Of a stretch of 64,000 bases of DNA, positions 32,679 through 43,953 are shown one piece after another (within the stretch, counting starts at the first letter, position 1; each line of letters opens with the position of its first letter). Made by a program: the position numbers and the translations under genes. This stretch comes from Trichopria drosophilae (Eukaryota; Arthropoda; Insecta; Hymenoptera; Diapriidae). A model generated the notes under the pieces. That model had not been told where the DNA came from and did no database searches. It was given only the letters and a program-made list of their open reading frames with translations. The DNA is taken from the NCBI GenBank assembly GCA_030407085.1, contig CM059584.1, positions 89,330,001 through 89,394,000 on the forward strand. Direction: 5' to 3'.

Positions 32679-32820
32679 GGAGTCTTGCTGGTTCCTTCTA
32701 ACGGGCACGTCCCTAGGTGGCGGATCGAGAAATGCTGGTAAAGGGAATCGGAGAAATAAAATATCCGACGCGGACCAAAGAACTAGCTATGGGAAGAAAC
32801 CCCCAAGAATAAACCGGCCA

Positions 32821-34060
32821 TGGAAGATCAGCTGCAGATAGAAGCTTACGGTGCAGGGGTCGGATCCCCAGTATCGCCGTTGTTATCAGGCAACCGCAGT
32901 GTTGTTGGGGTTGGTCACTCGGCCCCAACAGCATTAAATGTTACAAGTGACATTCTGTCAGGATAGGCGCACGAGTCTGTATGCTTCGAGCGCCTTGAAG
33001 AGAAACTTCAGCTCCTTGTGGAATTTATCCAGGAAAAGAAAAATCTCCACAAGGAGCTCAAGAATATGGCCAGAGGCACACTGCGTGCCTTTAACCACTA
33101 CGCCAGTGCCCGAGAACGCTCGGGTTGCCCCTGTTCCGCCAGGCCCCAGAACTTCTAGAGCGTAAAGGACCCTCGCCGCTGAAGTTGCCAGCGACAAAAA
33201 CGGTCAGGAGAGAAGAAGAGGAACGCCCGGTTATCAGCTGCAGAACAACGGCGCCAAGCCCAGTCCGAAGACCAGGACTGGATTACAGTGGTCAAGAAAG
33301 GTAGAGAAGAAGGCGGAGCAGCAGCAACAACATCAGCAGCAGCAGGGAAAGGATGTCGGCAAACGACACAGGGAAAGCCGGAATCAACAGCCGGCCTCCG
33401 ACTCCTCCGCCATGACGCCATCAAGATCAAGGCAGCAAACGGTGGGTCATATGTCGACATCCTGAAAACAATAAAAGCAGCACCAGAACTGCGAACTTTA
33501 GGAGAAAGGGTGACCGCTAACAGGTGGACGAAAGCAGGCGAGCGGCTCCTACAGCTTGCGGCGCATGGCGTGTGCACCTAAGACCTCCAAGCAGCGGCCA
33601 CGTCCATCCTAAAAGGGACAGCTGTCGTACAGACACTGTCCCATAAAGAAGTCATCACCATCAAGAACATGGACGAGGCTACAACTAGAGAGGAGGTGGC
33701 ACAGGCCATCGTTGAGGTGACTTCACCGAGAGCAGTGACCCCTGAGAATATGAAGCTCAGGAGGGGATATAGCGGAACCCAGACGGCCAATATCTTGCTT
33801 CCCGTCGCAGTGGCGAACATACTGCTGCATAAGGGGAAGCTTCAAATTGGCTGGGTTAAATGCCGGGTTCAACTGCGTGCTGGATCCACGCGCTGCTACA
33901 GGTATCACGGGAGCGGACACCTGGCAAGGGATTGTAAGAGCGCGGTCAATCGATCGGCGAAGTGTTTCCGGTGTGGTCAGGAGGGACACAAATTGAGGAC
34001 TGCGTAGCCAAACATCGGGCAACGCAGGATGTTGGAGTACCGACTAACAATGGCTAAGGT
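32821..34060 (+). pseudogene. R1-clade ORF1 (gag-like) with CCHC knuckles
   Basis: The likely start is ATG at 32,820-32,822 (MEDQLQIEAYGAGVGSPVSP). A helical segment follows (ERLEEKLQLLVEFIQEKKNL HKEL, about 32,990-33,060). Later come KIKAANGGSYVDILKTIKAA (about 33,430) and the central gag domain with ITIKNMDEATTREEVAQAI. The C-terminal knuckles lie at 33,895-34,010: RCYRYHGSGHLARDC (second Cys replaced by Tyr-His) and KCFRCGQEGHKLRTAC. In a live element this protein binds the RNA. At least five frame breaks or stops are seen, so this copy makes no full product. Confidence 0.75.
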
Positions 34061-36347
34061 GCTCCAAAAAAACGTCAATCACTGTGCGGTAGCCCAGGGC
34101 CTTCTGTTCCAAATGAACAAGGAGGAGACAGCAGATATCGCCGTCATCAGCGAGGCGTACCGCGATCTTTGTGAACCGAGCTGAGTGAAGACCAGCTCCA
34201 ACTGACCGATAGAGCAGCAAGAAGGGTTAAAAGTTTGAGGAAAGAGAGATGGACACCGGCCACCTTCGATCGATAGACGTTCCTTTACAGCTCGGAACAG
34301 ATGGAGGTGGAGAGAACAGCAGAGGAGAGAGCCCAATGCTCACCCGATCATTAATAGCGGCCTCCGATGCCTCTATGGCCCTGAAATCAAATCTTTGCGG
34401 TCGACCGCCGGTTTACTGGTGGAACGAGGACATCGCAGCTATTCGTCGAGAGTGCCTTCGGGCTCGAAGGCTGCACCAGAGAGCAATTCATAAGCCCCGG
34501 TACTACCAACTGGCCGCGGACTATGAAAGAAACAGGAAGAGGCTCAGGTTTGCCATCAAGGCCGCAAAAAGAAAGTGTTGGCAGGACGTTTGAGAGGAGG
34601 CGGACCGTGATCCCTGGGGGCGACCGTATAAAGTGGTCATGAACAAGATCTAGCCCAGGGGACCCAACGCACCATCTTGTCCATCTTTCCTTGATAAAGT
34701 CGTCAGCCACCTATTCCCAGAACAACGGAAACGGCCGATCGGCACTGGTCTGCTGACAATTGCTTGTGCATCCGAGCCGCCAGATGTTACCGAAGCCGAA
34801 CAAATGATGCCTGCTGAGAAGATTTCCATCCGTAAGGCCCCAGGAATGGATGGGGTACCTGGTATGGCAGTGTAGATCGCAGCGCTGAATGTCCCGACCA
34901 TCTTCATATTGACATTCAGCGCTTGTCTAAAGGAAGGACGCTTCCCGGCGCAGTGGGAGGAACCGAGATTGGTGCTTCTGTCCAAGGGAAACAAACCCCT
35001 GGACGATCCATCTTCATTCCGACCTCTCTGCATGCTGGATGTCCCCGTGAAACTTTATGAGAGGGTTATCTGTGCCAGAGTAGAAGCAGCCATCGATGAT
35101 GCGTGAGGTCCTTCCGACAACCAGTCCGGCTTTCGGAAGGGGCGCTCAACCACCGACGTAATCGACCGAGTGAAGGCAATAGCCACGGATGCCATCAGGT
35201 GCATGTTTGCAATCATTGCTCTAGATATTCGGAACGCTTTCAACACGTCCAGATGGGATTGCATCATGCCGGCACTCAAAGATCTGAAGATGCCGCTCTA
35301 CCTAAGAGAAGCTATCTCAAGCTATCTAACAGACCGGACCCTGTATATGGGGAGGCGTGCCACTGGGCTCGATTCTGGGACCCTTTCTCCGGAACGTCTT
35401 GTATGACGGACTGCTTAGGCAATCACTTCCAGACGTGGTGTCCATAATAGCTTTCGCAGACGAAGTTGGACTAATCGTCATCGCGAAGATCATCGACGAG
35501 GTGCAATTTAGCGGAGATGAAGCTATCGAGGTAGTAGCTAGGTGGTTGAGTAAACATGGTTTAAATCAGGCGTCATCTTGGGGTCACTTTAGATGCGCGG
35601 CTGTCGTTCAAACAACACCTGACGAATGCAAGCGCAAATGCTTCCAAAGTGGCCCATACGCTCTCCAGCATCATGCCCAATATGGGGGACCGAAGCAACC
35701 GCGACGGTTCCGCCTCGCTTCGGTAGTAAGCTCCGATGATGCCATGAACACCCATAAGAGCTACGGAGCCTCTTGCCGGCATGCCTACAGGACAGCCGCC
35801 CTAGGAGTGGCTCGCGCCTACCCGACTGCCTCGGATACTGCTCCATCGGTGGTCGTGCAGAACACCAAGACGAAGGGGTACAAGGCAGAACATCACCGAC
35901 CAGGAGCAGATCAACAGTAGATGGTCCAGGAGGATCATCGAAGAGTGGCAAAGAAGATGGGATTCAGCAGAATCGGGGCGATAGACCCACTGCGTCATCC
36001 CAGATGTAGCTGTGTGGACGGGCAGACGACACGGACACGTCACCTTTCTTATGACCCATCATATGCTTTCGCAGCTACTTCCATCACTTCCGCATCTACC
36101 AAAGCGCAGAGTGCCTGGTATGCTCTGGTGTCGAGGAACACGTGGCCCATGCTCTTTTCCATTCCCGAGATTCGCAAAGGAGCGAAAGCAGTTCCGGAAT
36201 TCGGGAGGTGGGCCATTAACACCTGAGGGTATTGGGGAATGTCTGCTCGCCTCACAGAAGGAGTGGGACGCCGTTTTTATCATCGATAGGCTGTATCCCC
36301 CTTCGATGGAAGAAGAAGGAAGAGGCACCAACATCGGCCACACTTGA
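34050..36347 (+). pseudogene. R1-clade ORF2 (endonuclease start, RT, C-terminal domain)
   Basis: MAKVLQKNVNHCAVAQGLLF and AVISEAYRDLCEP are the first residues of an R1-type APE endonuclease; the rest of that domain is deleted. The linker PPVYWWNEDIAAIRRECLRA and the RT follow: AEKISIRKAPGMDGVPG, PRLVLLSKGNKPLDDPSSFR PLCML, NQSGFRKGRSTTDVIDRV, FAIIALDIRNAFNTSRWDCI, and near 35,360 PLGSILGPFLRNVLYDGLL. The catalytic block reads IIAFADEVGLIV, with the second Asp of the usual ADD changed to Glu. The C-terminal part includes VWTGRRHGHVTFLMTHHMLS. Stops occur roughly every few hundred bases. Confidence 0.8.
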
Positions 36348-36539
36348 GGAGCCAAAACATCGGCGGAGGGCCTTTTGAGGCATAGACTGCCTCCTTGAAG
36401 TAATGCCTTACGGCGGCTGTCGAGAGGGGAATCTCAGACTAAGCGGCTGTGGTTTTAGCGGGTGCAAGCCCCGCACTCCTGCTGGCACCGGCTGCTAGGG
36501 TTGGCTGGTAGAGCTTTATATCGTCGCTTCGGAAAAAAA

Positions 36540-36545
36540 CACACC

Positions 36546-36583
<38 letters not shown>
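36540..36583. repeat. (CA)n microsatellite, 3' flank of the R1-clade LINE
   Basis: ACACCCACAT followed by about fifteen CA units, directly after the LINE's A run. Together with the 5' array it brackets the element. Confidence 0.9.
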
Positions 36584-36585
<2 letters not shown>

Positions 36586-36689
36586 AATATGTCTGATGGT
36601 TTCGTTCGGGACTGAAACTGTGAAACAATGGCAGTTTAGGGGACAAATGACAGTTTTGGGTACAGTTTTGGGACTTACATTTAAGATGA

Positions 36690-37262
36690 GTACGATACTA
36701 CCGGGCAATTACTGCCATCTCCTTGAGTCATGCATCTGAAACCGACTGTTTAGAGTATCATATGATGAGACTAAAACTACATTTTATCCGATAAACGCGG
36801 GAGGTCCTCAAGGTAGTGTCCTAGGATCCACTCTGTACCTTCTGTACACATCGGACGTACCCACAGGTACCACAATAGCAACATTTGCGGATGACACAAC
36901 TATAATGGCCGTAGGAAAAACTCAGGACGAATCCGTCGGAAAACTTGAAAGAGCAGTAAATAAAGTAAACAAGTGGATGCAAGACTGGAAAATAAAACTG
37001 AATGAGGTGAAATCGACTCATATCATCTTTGCTTTAAGAGAACAGACCCAGAATATAAAATTTACATCTCTGGAACAGCATTGCTACAAAAGGATACAGT
37101 TAAGTACCTCGGGATGCATTTGGATGTAAGACTAACATGGAGGAACCATGTACGATAGAAAGCGGCAGAATCCGACAGAAAGTACGACAATTATACATGT
37201 TGATTGGGCGTAAGTCCAAATTAACCCTTTATAATAAGAGATTAATGTATATTAACCAAAGT
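36690..37262 (+). pseudogene. Jockey-like LINE RT fragment
   Basis: The plus strand encodes NRLFRVSYDETKTTFYPINA, GGPQGSVLGSTLYLLYTSDV, ATFADDTTIMAVGKTQDES (catalytic FADD at about 36,879-36,893), KVNKWMQDWKIKLNEVKSTH, then after a frameshift near 37,060 DTVKYLGMHLDVRLTWRNHV, and LYMLIGRKSKLTLYNKRLMY. These are the same Jockey-clade blocks as at 25.4-26.1 kb, but in a different copy. The element is 5'-truncated and lacks a poly-A tail. A 17-bp direct repeat flanks the region (36,621-36,637 and 37,269-37,285). Confidence 0.8.
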
Positions 37263-37420
37263 AACATATGAAACAATGGCAGTTTCGGAGACATCACCCT
37301 TGTGGTAAAAAATGAAAAAATTTAGGTTAGGCTAGACCTAGGTCTAGTTAGGTTAGGATAGTTTTTTGGGGGGGTCCGTGGGGGCTTCGCCTATCTTCAC
37401 TACCCATGTACATATATATT
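37263..37420. other. TTAGG-like motif run and G-run
   Basis: Contains several AGGTTAGG/TTAGGTTAGG-like words around the palindrome TAGACCTAGGTCTA (37,320-37,360) and a G run. A related palindrome (CCTAGACCTAGGT) recurs near 39,900, so a decayed outer inverted repeat is more likely than telomeric origin. Confidence 0.35.
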
Positions 37421-38325
37421 TTTGGTGATCCAAAAGTCCCGGAACACAAAGATATCTCAGCGAGCGGCCATTTTCGCCGAAAGTTTCAGACATAAGTTTT
37501 AGTATTTTGACCTGGCTATTTGATGTTACTATAGAATTTGACCTTGAACAGGACCGTGAAGATTATTCCAAGGTCAAGTTAATTTTTTTAAATAGAAACT
37601 GCTATTTTTTTTCACGGATTCGGAAAGAGCACAAAATTTTACGTCCAAATATGCTATGGCCGTTTTTTTCGGCAAGGTCATTTCAAGGCCTAACTTAAAA
37701 TTTCCGGAATGGCGAATTAATTCGGCGAGATGTAATTTTCGGGGAAAATGTTTCTGACAAAAATTTCAGGAATTTTCCCTGGTTATTTATTGGTACCATT
37801 GAATTTGACCTTGAAAATTACCTTGAAGATTATTATATATATACCCCGTTTCATTTTGTTAATGAAGTTCTGAGGATCTTCCGGTATTGAGAGTGATTAA
37901 ATTCATTTTGTTCAGTTGATGCTGTTACTGGACGACCTACTCTAGGGAGATGCTTCACAGTACCGTAAACTTCGAAACAATTTATTGTTCTGCTAACAGT
38001 CAATTTAGGGATCAGTTCTTGTCCCTCTCTTGTCCTGTAATTTTAGAAATAGAATAATAAACTGTTTAAAAATAGAATACATACATATTACGCAACACTT
38101 GCGCGAAGTGAACTTGACCGCACGAACAGCGACAGCGAGCACCAGTCACCAGCAAAGTAAAGAAACAACATACGTTCACATTGCATTTATACGTGCATAG
38201 TCTTATAAGGTTACATTTTGGTATTTCCTTTATCGTTTTGTGAGATACACGGATTTCCTATTTAAACGCCATATTTAGAATCATTTCAGTAACAAAATAC
38301 ACACGTATATTTCGTACAAAGTGCA

Positions 38326-39309
38326 ATGGATGCGCTAAATGATCGAGAAAGAATAACCATTCTTATGATGAGAGGCTGTAGTGACAACCAGCGATCTTTA
38401 GAGAATGCGCGAACCGTATTTAACGCATCATTTAGAGAGGGACGAGAACCTATTTGTAAATCTACTATTAGCAGAACAATAAATCATTTTGTAATTCACG
38501 CCAACAGCGTCAATTGAAGAAAATGTATTGAATGTTACGCTATCAATAACGAAAGATCCTTATACTTCCACCAGGAAAGTTAAACAGCAGCACGACTTAT
38601 GTTACGGTACAGTACAACGGATCTTAACTAAAAACTTAAAATTTTAACCATACAAAGTTATACTCGTACAACAATTGAATAAAAACGATTTCATAAACGC
38701 CTATAGTTTGTGGAATTGATGATAAATAGAATGCTGGTTTCTTGAATCGTATCGTATTTTCTGATGAAGTTACATTCTTCTTAAATGGAGCAACAATACA
38801 CATAACATGTCTTAATGTTATATCCTGAAAAAGTAAACTTATTGGCATGTATTAGAAACAGTGCGATAGTTGGGCCCTTCTTCATCGAGGGTACCTTTAC
38901 TGGTCAAAAGTACCACGATATGTTGAGGGACGACATCATCCCTGCTATTCAGGTTATTGTAGGTGAGGATTTCGATCAGACTTGGTTTCAGCAAGACGGT
39001 GCAGCACCCTATTATGCAACAGATATTCGCAATTATTTGAGTATTCGCAAAACGGTGGATAGATCGAAACGGTGTAATAGAATGGCCGCCAAGATCTCCG
39101 GATCTTACGCCCCTTTACTAATTTTATGGGGTTATCTCAAAGATAGAGTGTGTCGAACGAAACCGGTGAATATTGAGGAAGTGAAACAACGAATACGGAA
39201 TGAGATCGCAGCTATAGGACCAGATATGATTAAAAAAGTCATATCGACCTTTTATAATCGCTTGGGATACTGCCAAGTTCATGGCAATCACTTTGAGCAT
39301 AAGCTTTAG
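38326..39309 (+). pseudogene. Mariner-type transposase with HTH, frameshifted
   Basis: The start codon at 38,326 opens MDALNDRERITILMMRGCSD, a DUF4817-like helix-turn-helix domain ending STISRTINHF. Between 38,520 and 38,810 only frameshifted pieces remain: QQHDLCYGTVQRILTKNLKF, and a FSDEVTFFLNG-like first Asp motif near 38,757-38,790. The C-terminal frame (38,815-39,309) holds SAIVGPFFIEGTFTGQKYHD, QTWFQQDGAAPYYATDIRNY (second Asp) and LILWGYLKDRV. The expected PARSPDLTPLDF segment is frameshifted (KISGSYAPLL), so the third Asp is lost. The stop TAG lies at 39,307-39,309. Confidence 0.8.
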
Positions 39310-39420
39310 TGAGATACAGAATTTCATCAACATCTTAGTATACCCAGCTTGCCTTAACTGGCTGGGTACACACACACACGCGCGCACACACGAATAAAAA
39401 TTTTATGCATAGGCTATTTA
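39310..39420. repeat. Short (CA)n and flank
   Basis: ACACACACACGCGCGCACACACG at about 39,370-39,392, inside the mariner-type element's 3' part. Confidence 0.7.
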
Positions 39421-39769
39421 TAAATGTATCGGATGTAGAAAAGAAAACTTTTATATTTTTATCCGGGAACAATGATATTGCATTGCACTCTGGAAACTCT
39501 TTTAACCGATTAGCAATTTCCTGTTGCTTGTATTGCGGATTTACATTACGCACTCTGAAAACAATATAATCGATGTTGGGCATCCCAAGTAGCTTTCAGA
39601 AATTTTGTTCCCTGTCCATTTAAAAAAATAAGCTTGACCTTGGAATAACCTTCAAGGTCATTTTCAAGATCAAATTATGCGGTACCATTAAATAGCCAGG
39701 GAAAAATTCCCCGAAAATGTCCTCTCGCTGAGATATTTTGGTGTTCCGGGACTTTTGGATCACCCTGTA

Positions 39770-40464
39770 TATATCATAGTCACTCTGGGGACAGCTATAC
39801 AAAGTGGCTCTTTCCAGGACATGTCCCCAAACTAACAATGCCGTCCCGGGGGACTCTGCCCCCCGTTAAGATATCCTAACCCAACCTCTACATAACCGTG
39901 CCTAGACCTAGGTTTCGCCTTAACTAGTTTCTGTGTTATATTCATAAATTAATCTATATATTTAAAGGTCCCCGAAGTAACAGCCACTTTTTATACATAA
40001 CTGTCCTCATAACAACCTTTCCACATATTTATGTTTATTTGAAATATTTATATTAGCTATGTATATTGAAATTATGTGCATGCAAGTGTGAAGAAGAAAT
40101 AGATTAGAGAATTAAGAGGAGAGATAACAGAAAAAAAATTCTTGTGATAGTAGTGACATGTTGGTATTTTGTTATATATTATAGCGACATGTTGATATTC
40201 TGCTCATTATGATGACGTGTAGTTAACATAGATAGTCGAAATGGTGGTTGCGACAGAGTAAGCAACGCATATTATAGAATTAGTGATTTTACAATTTGTC
40301 GAGGTTATTATTAACAAGATAGAGTGAATATTCAGTTTTGTGCTTGGTTTATAATTTAGGCAGTGATTTTATTTTTTTATTAATTAGGTGAAATATAGAT
40401 AACAAACTTTTTTGTTTTTTTTTGGAGAGAGAGGAGTTTGAAAGTGAATTAGAGAGAATTTAAA
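39770..40464. other. Mariner flank and gypsy 5' leader; no 5' LTR found
   Basis: The segment up to about 39,915 shares the CCTAGACCTAGG palindrome with 37,335. The rest precedes the gypsy gag start. I compared it by eye with the 3' LTR at 45,164 and found no match, so the 5' LTR is absent or truncated. Confidence 0.5.
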
Positions 40465-42000
40465 ATGGCGATGGATGTCAAAGATCATCTGGCAAAGATG
40501 CATGTGATTTTTCAGAGTTCGAGAGTTGCGACAGGTGCTTAAGATTGTATCGGAATTAGATCCGACCAAAGTAATTCAAGAACTTGATAAACAAGGATTG
40601 AGTTCAACTGGGTCGCACAAAATATTAAGAGATAGGTTGTTGATAGCGGCGTTAATAGCGACTTACGGAGGGTTGGGAGTACCTTGGTATCCCGAATGGG
40701 TTGAAAGAGGCGTGGATATCCCATCAACCACGGTTATGGTTGTGATAAGGATTGAGTTCAGAGTAATAGAGATGCCTCGGCTCGGCGTTGTCGAAGTAAC
40801 GCAGAAGTATATAGAGTTAGCCGCTGCATTAAAGTATTGCGAGAATGGGGGTTATTACAGGTGATAAGAAAGATTCGGCCGAGGATTTCTTAGCTCATTT
40901 AGGAGATGGTAAGGAACAGTCTGGGTTCAGCGATAGAGAATTATTGAAAACAATTTCGTGCAATTTCTACAAAAGTGCAAGTCGATGGTTCCGTACTGCC
41001 CAGTATTATTTCCGGACGTGGCGGGCATTCTCGAAAGGGTTCCGTCAGTTCTTTCTTGGCGAGGTAAATGAGGAGGATCTAAAAGTCAACCTAAAGAGCC
41101 GGATATAGGGTAAGAAGGAAACAATTGGATCCTTCATATTTTGCATCCGTCATATTGTCAGCTACTTCAAGAGACCGCCCTCACTGGATAAACAACTACG
41201 CATAGTTTTCCGAAATTTAACCCCAGAATATAGAACATGTATGGCCGAAAAAGAGATTGATAATTTCTCAGCACTAGAAAGATGGAGCAGGAGTTATGAA
41301 AGATTACGCGATATGGATAAATGTTATAGGGAACCGCCACTCAAAGAGACGACGCGACTTCCAGGTTGTGCGTACATGCTACGTATATGTGCAGTAGAAG
41401 AGGAGCTAAAATTGAGAGAGAAGAAAGTAGCGAGGATCCACATGTCAGAGGGGACCCTCGAACCAGGACCAAGAACTTCTCCGAAGAAAAACAAAAGAAG
41501 AAAATTAAGAAGGAAACAAGAAGAGTCCAGTCGCCCACGATACAGGTAAATGTGACCGACGAAGTACCCGAGAGACCATCAAAGGAGAGACCATCACTAG
41601 AGAACCCTAAGGCCCCTCCGCAAATGAGTGCACCGATGTATAGACCGCCTATGCCATCAGGATCTTGGCAGCCACGATACGAAAACAATTGGGAGGGAAA
41701 CTCGAGGGAATATCCAAGTTGACGTCGAGATAGGGGAGGGGAAGCCGCTAGAGATTCGGAACGGCGTCTGAGAGATAATCGGATGCCGCCTGGATCGAGA
41801 TGACTGGGGATCGGTGTCTGTTATTATTGTCAGGAAGTAAGGCATCGGGCCGCGATCCGTCCTAGCCGTACCTGCTTTACTTGTCAACAAGTAGGACACA
41901 GATCGGCTAAGTGCCCTGGTCGAATATGCTTTTCGTGCCAGCAGCCAGGACATTCGACATACGCCTGCTCGCAGAAATCATGGGGAGCCCCTCGCCCATT
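40465..42000 (+). pseudogene. Gypsy gag with SAP-like motif and zinc knuckles
   Basis: The frame starts MAMDVKDHLAKMHVIFQSSR and stops at codon 23. It resumes one base out of frame with LKIVSELDPTKVIQELDKQG, where LDKQGLSSTGSHKILRDRLL resembles a SAP-type helix pair found in some gypsy gags. The capsid-like region includes DSAEDFLAHLGDGKEQSGFS and LLKTISCNFYKSASRWFRTA. Three knuckles lie at 41,808-41,975: a degenerate CYYCQEVRHRAAI, then CFTCQQVGHRSAKC and CFSCQQPGHSTYAC. Stops and frame changes fall at about 40,533, 40,865 and 41,107. Confidence 0.8.
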
Positions 42001-42219
42001 TGAGAAGTGCCAGGTTTGCGGAACTTCGGGTAACCCTTTGAAACACGTATCCCTGCGCTCCTCTACGCGAGAAATGGGGAAAGGAGAATGCCGAAGGGCT
42101 ACCCAATCCCATGCCTTCCACGGCCAACCAACAAGGTTAGAGAAAGAAGAAATAGCGATCAACGAGAAAGAGGAGATAGCGAGCAAAGAAACGAAAAGGT
42201 AGCGATCTGATAGAAAGAA

Positions 42220-42452
42220 GTGATGATTCCCCGGGAGATAAATGTAGAAGCAGAGATAGCGACGATAGAGAATAGGTGTTTTATAGAGGTGAAAATAAGA
42301 GGAAGTACAGTGCTGTCGATGCACGATAGCAGAGCGCTGGTTTCTATTATCGGTCCTACACTGGCCGAGAAATTCAAGGCTCGATTATGTCATTCACAGA
42401 CTGTAATGCGAAGTGCTTCTGACAAGGTTACGCCCTTTTTAGGAATATTCTA
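42220..42452 (+). pseudogene. Gypsy protease remnant
   Basis: The frame reads NRCFIEVKIRGSTVLSMHDS, then RALVSIIGPTLAEKF. The position and pattern fit a retropepsin (normally LxDTGAxxSxI), but the catalytic D-S/T-G is altered to D-S-R, removing the invariant Gly. The frame stops soon after FLGIF. Confidence 0.7.
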
Positions 42453-42509
42453 GTCTATGTAGTCTATGCAGTCAAAGAAATCGAATTTCGGGCAACTAAA
42501 ACAGTGACA

Positions 42510-43480
42510 TGATATCAGGAATTGACTTTGGTGAGATTTTCGATCTGGATATGCGACAGGGTAGAAGGCAGTGGAGAGTACAAGAGGGTCCTTGGCATTC
42601 GTTTAGTGACAAAGTAACCGGAAAATCAGATATCCATGTAAAGTGTGCAGGTATCTGCGAGCTAAGTAAGACTCAAGAAGAACGAGTGCGAGAGTTAATA
42701 GAAAGGATGTTCGGTAGCGACCAGGTAGACTTAAGGAAAACGCCCTTAATAGGGCATAAAATTAATGTGTAAGGCGCGAAACAAATTAAGCATAGGCCGC
42801 GTCGGATTTCACTTATTATGCTTGAAATAGGGCTGGATGAAGTGAGGGAATTAGCCGAAAACGGCGTGATAGAAAGATCAGCAAGTAATTGGAGCAGTTC
42901 TCCGATACTAGTAAAGAAACCAGGTGGTAGCATACGAATGTGTATAGACTATCGAGATCTAAACAGTGTTAACAGAAAAGATGCCTATCCCATGCCTAAT
43001 ATGGATTCTATATTGGATAAATTAAGGCGGGTTCAATATTTATCTAAGATAGACTTAAGACAAGCGTATTATCAAGTTGCGATGGATCCCGAGAACAAAA
43101 AGTATACTGCTTTTGCAGTTCTGGGGTAGAGTCTATGGCACTTCACTGGGATGCCCTTTGGATTGATGAATGCCCCAATGACTTCTGAGCAACTAATTTA
43201 CGCGTTGTTTAGTCCAGAATTTGAGATATTTGAGTATTTAGACGACGTAATTGTTGCGACAGAGGAGTTTGACGAACATTTGCGTTAGTTGGAATTGCTC
43301 TTAGGGAAGCTAGTTCATGCCGGATTACTAGTAAATAGCAACAAGTTTGAGTTCGGGTGCTCGCGCGTATCGTATCTGGGTTTTGTGTTGGATAGAGAGG
43401 GACTGCGTCCAGACACCGACAAGGTGAAACCGGTGTTGCAGTATCCGGTCTCCTAGACGAGGATGCGGAGATTAAGGCAT
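42510..43480 (+). pseudogene. Gypsy reverse transcriptase remnant
   Basis: The upstream linker IQISGIDFGEIFDLDMRQG-type sequence leads to the RT entry: NGVIERSASNWSSSPILVKK, GGSIRMCIDYRDLNSVNRKD, YPMPNMDSILDKLRRVQYLS, KIDLRQAYYQVAMDP, FTGMPFGLMNAPMTSEQLIY, and the catalytic block EIFEYLDDVIVATEEFDEH with YLDD at about 43,231. VSYLGFVLDREGLRPDTDKV closes the domain. Stops at 42,771, 43,128 and 43,286 interrupt it. All catalytic Asp residues are still encoded, so the copy decayed largely by nonsense changes. Confidence 0.85.
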
Positions 43481-43499
43481 TGTTGTAAAACTACTACGA

Positions 43500-43831
43500 A
43501 ATGGAGAACCTTGGAAATGGGAGGAAGAGCAGGAAGTAGCCTTTATACGACTGAAAGCCCAGTTGGCCACTGCCCCCGCGTTAGCCAGGCCGGATTTCCA
43601 GAAACCATTTACCGTTCAGTGCGATCATAGTGCGCTTAAATGGCTAATGACACGTCCGGAACCTACGGCTCGGCTAGTACGATGGTCAAAAGAGCTCAAC
43701 AATGGAATTTTGAAATTATGCATCGCAAAGGCGCATGGCATCATGTGCCGAACGCACTCTCCCGAATGTGGGAAAACGAAGAAGGAGTTCCAGCCTTCGA
43801 AACCATTGAGCACCCCGAATATCTGAAGTAA
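43500..43831 (+). pseudogene. Gypsy RNase H remnant, internally deleted
   Basis: EVAFIRLKAQLATAPALARP and DFQKPFTVQCD are the RNase H tether and first strand. The next residues jump to HSALKWLMTRPEPTARLVRW, then in another frame QQWNFEIMHRKGAWHHVPNA LSR. The central catalytic portion, including the expected Glu and second Asp region, is missing. The tail RKG--H-VPNALSR is typical of the end of gypsy RNase H. Confidence 0.8.
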
Positions 43832-43953
43832 AGAGACGAGGTGGTAGCAGGTCCTGCTGAATACCCTGGGTAGCGACTAGAGGAAGGTATTCTTTATAGA
43901 TGGCGACAAAATAAGTTGTTAGACCCGATAGGATCGGAGGAGGAGCGTGGAAA

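Larger units (their letters stand above)
32676..36539 (+). mobile_element. R1-clade non-LTR retrotransposon (Waldo/Mino-like), dead
   Basis: Two-ORF layout: a gag-like ORF1 with zinc knuckles, then an ORF2 with endonuclease start, RT and C-terminal domain in R1-clade style. The 5' end sits exactly against a (CA)n array and the 3' end passes through a short A run into another (CA)n array. R1-clade families such as Waldo and Mino are known to target ACAY or AC repeats. The length, about 3.9 kb, is short because most of the endonuclease is deleted. Numerous stops are present. Confidence 0.8.
37421..39767 (+). mobile_element. Mariner-superfamily transposon, dead
   Basis: The left end GGTGATCCAAAAGTCCCGG (37,424 onward) and right end CCGGGACTTTTGGATCACC (ending near 39,765, then CTG and TA) are inverted repeats. 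The left CAG has become TTT. Sub-terminal blocks also match in inverse (CCAAGGTCAAG near 37,570 and CTTGACCTTGG near 39,633; GGCTATTTGATG/CCATTAAATAGCC). Inside, on the plus strand, lies a broken transposase. Length is about 2.35 kb. Confidence 0.85.

Noticed and set aside
32389..32841. Open frames of His/Thr or Cys/Val repeats
   Set aside because: Translation of a (CA/CACG)n microsatellite.
37320..37360. Interstitial telomere (TTAGG)n
   Set aside because: Only a few imperfect words around a palindrome that recurs near 39,900; better explained as part of a decayed inverted repeat.
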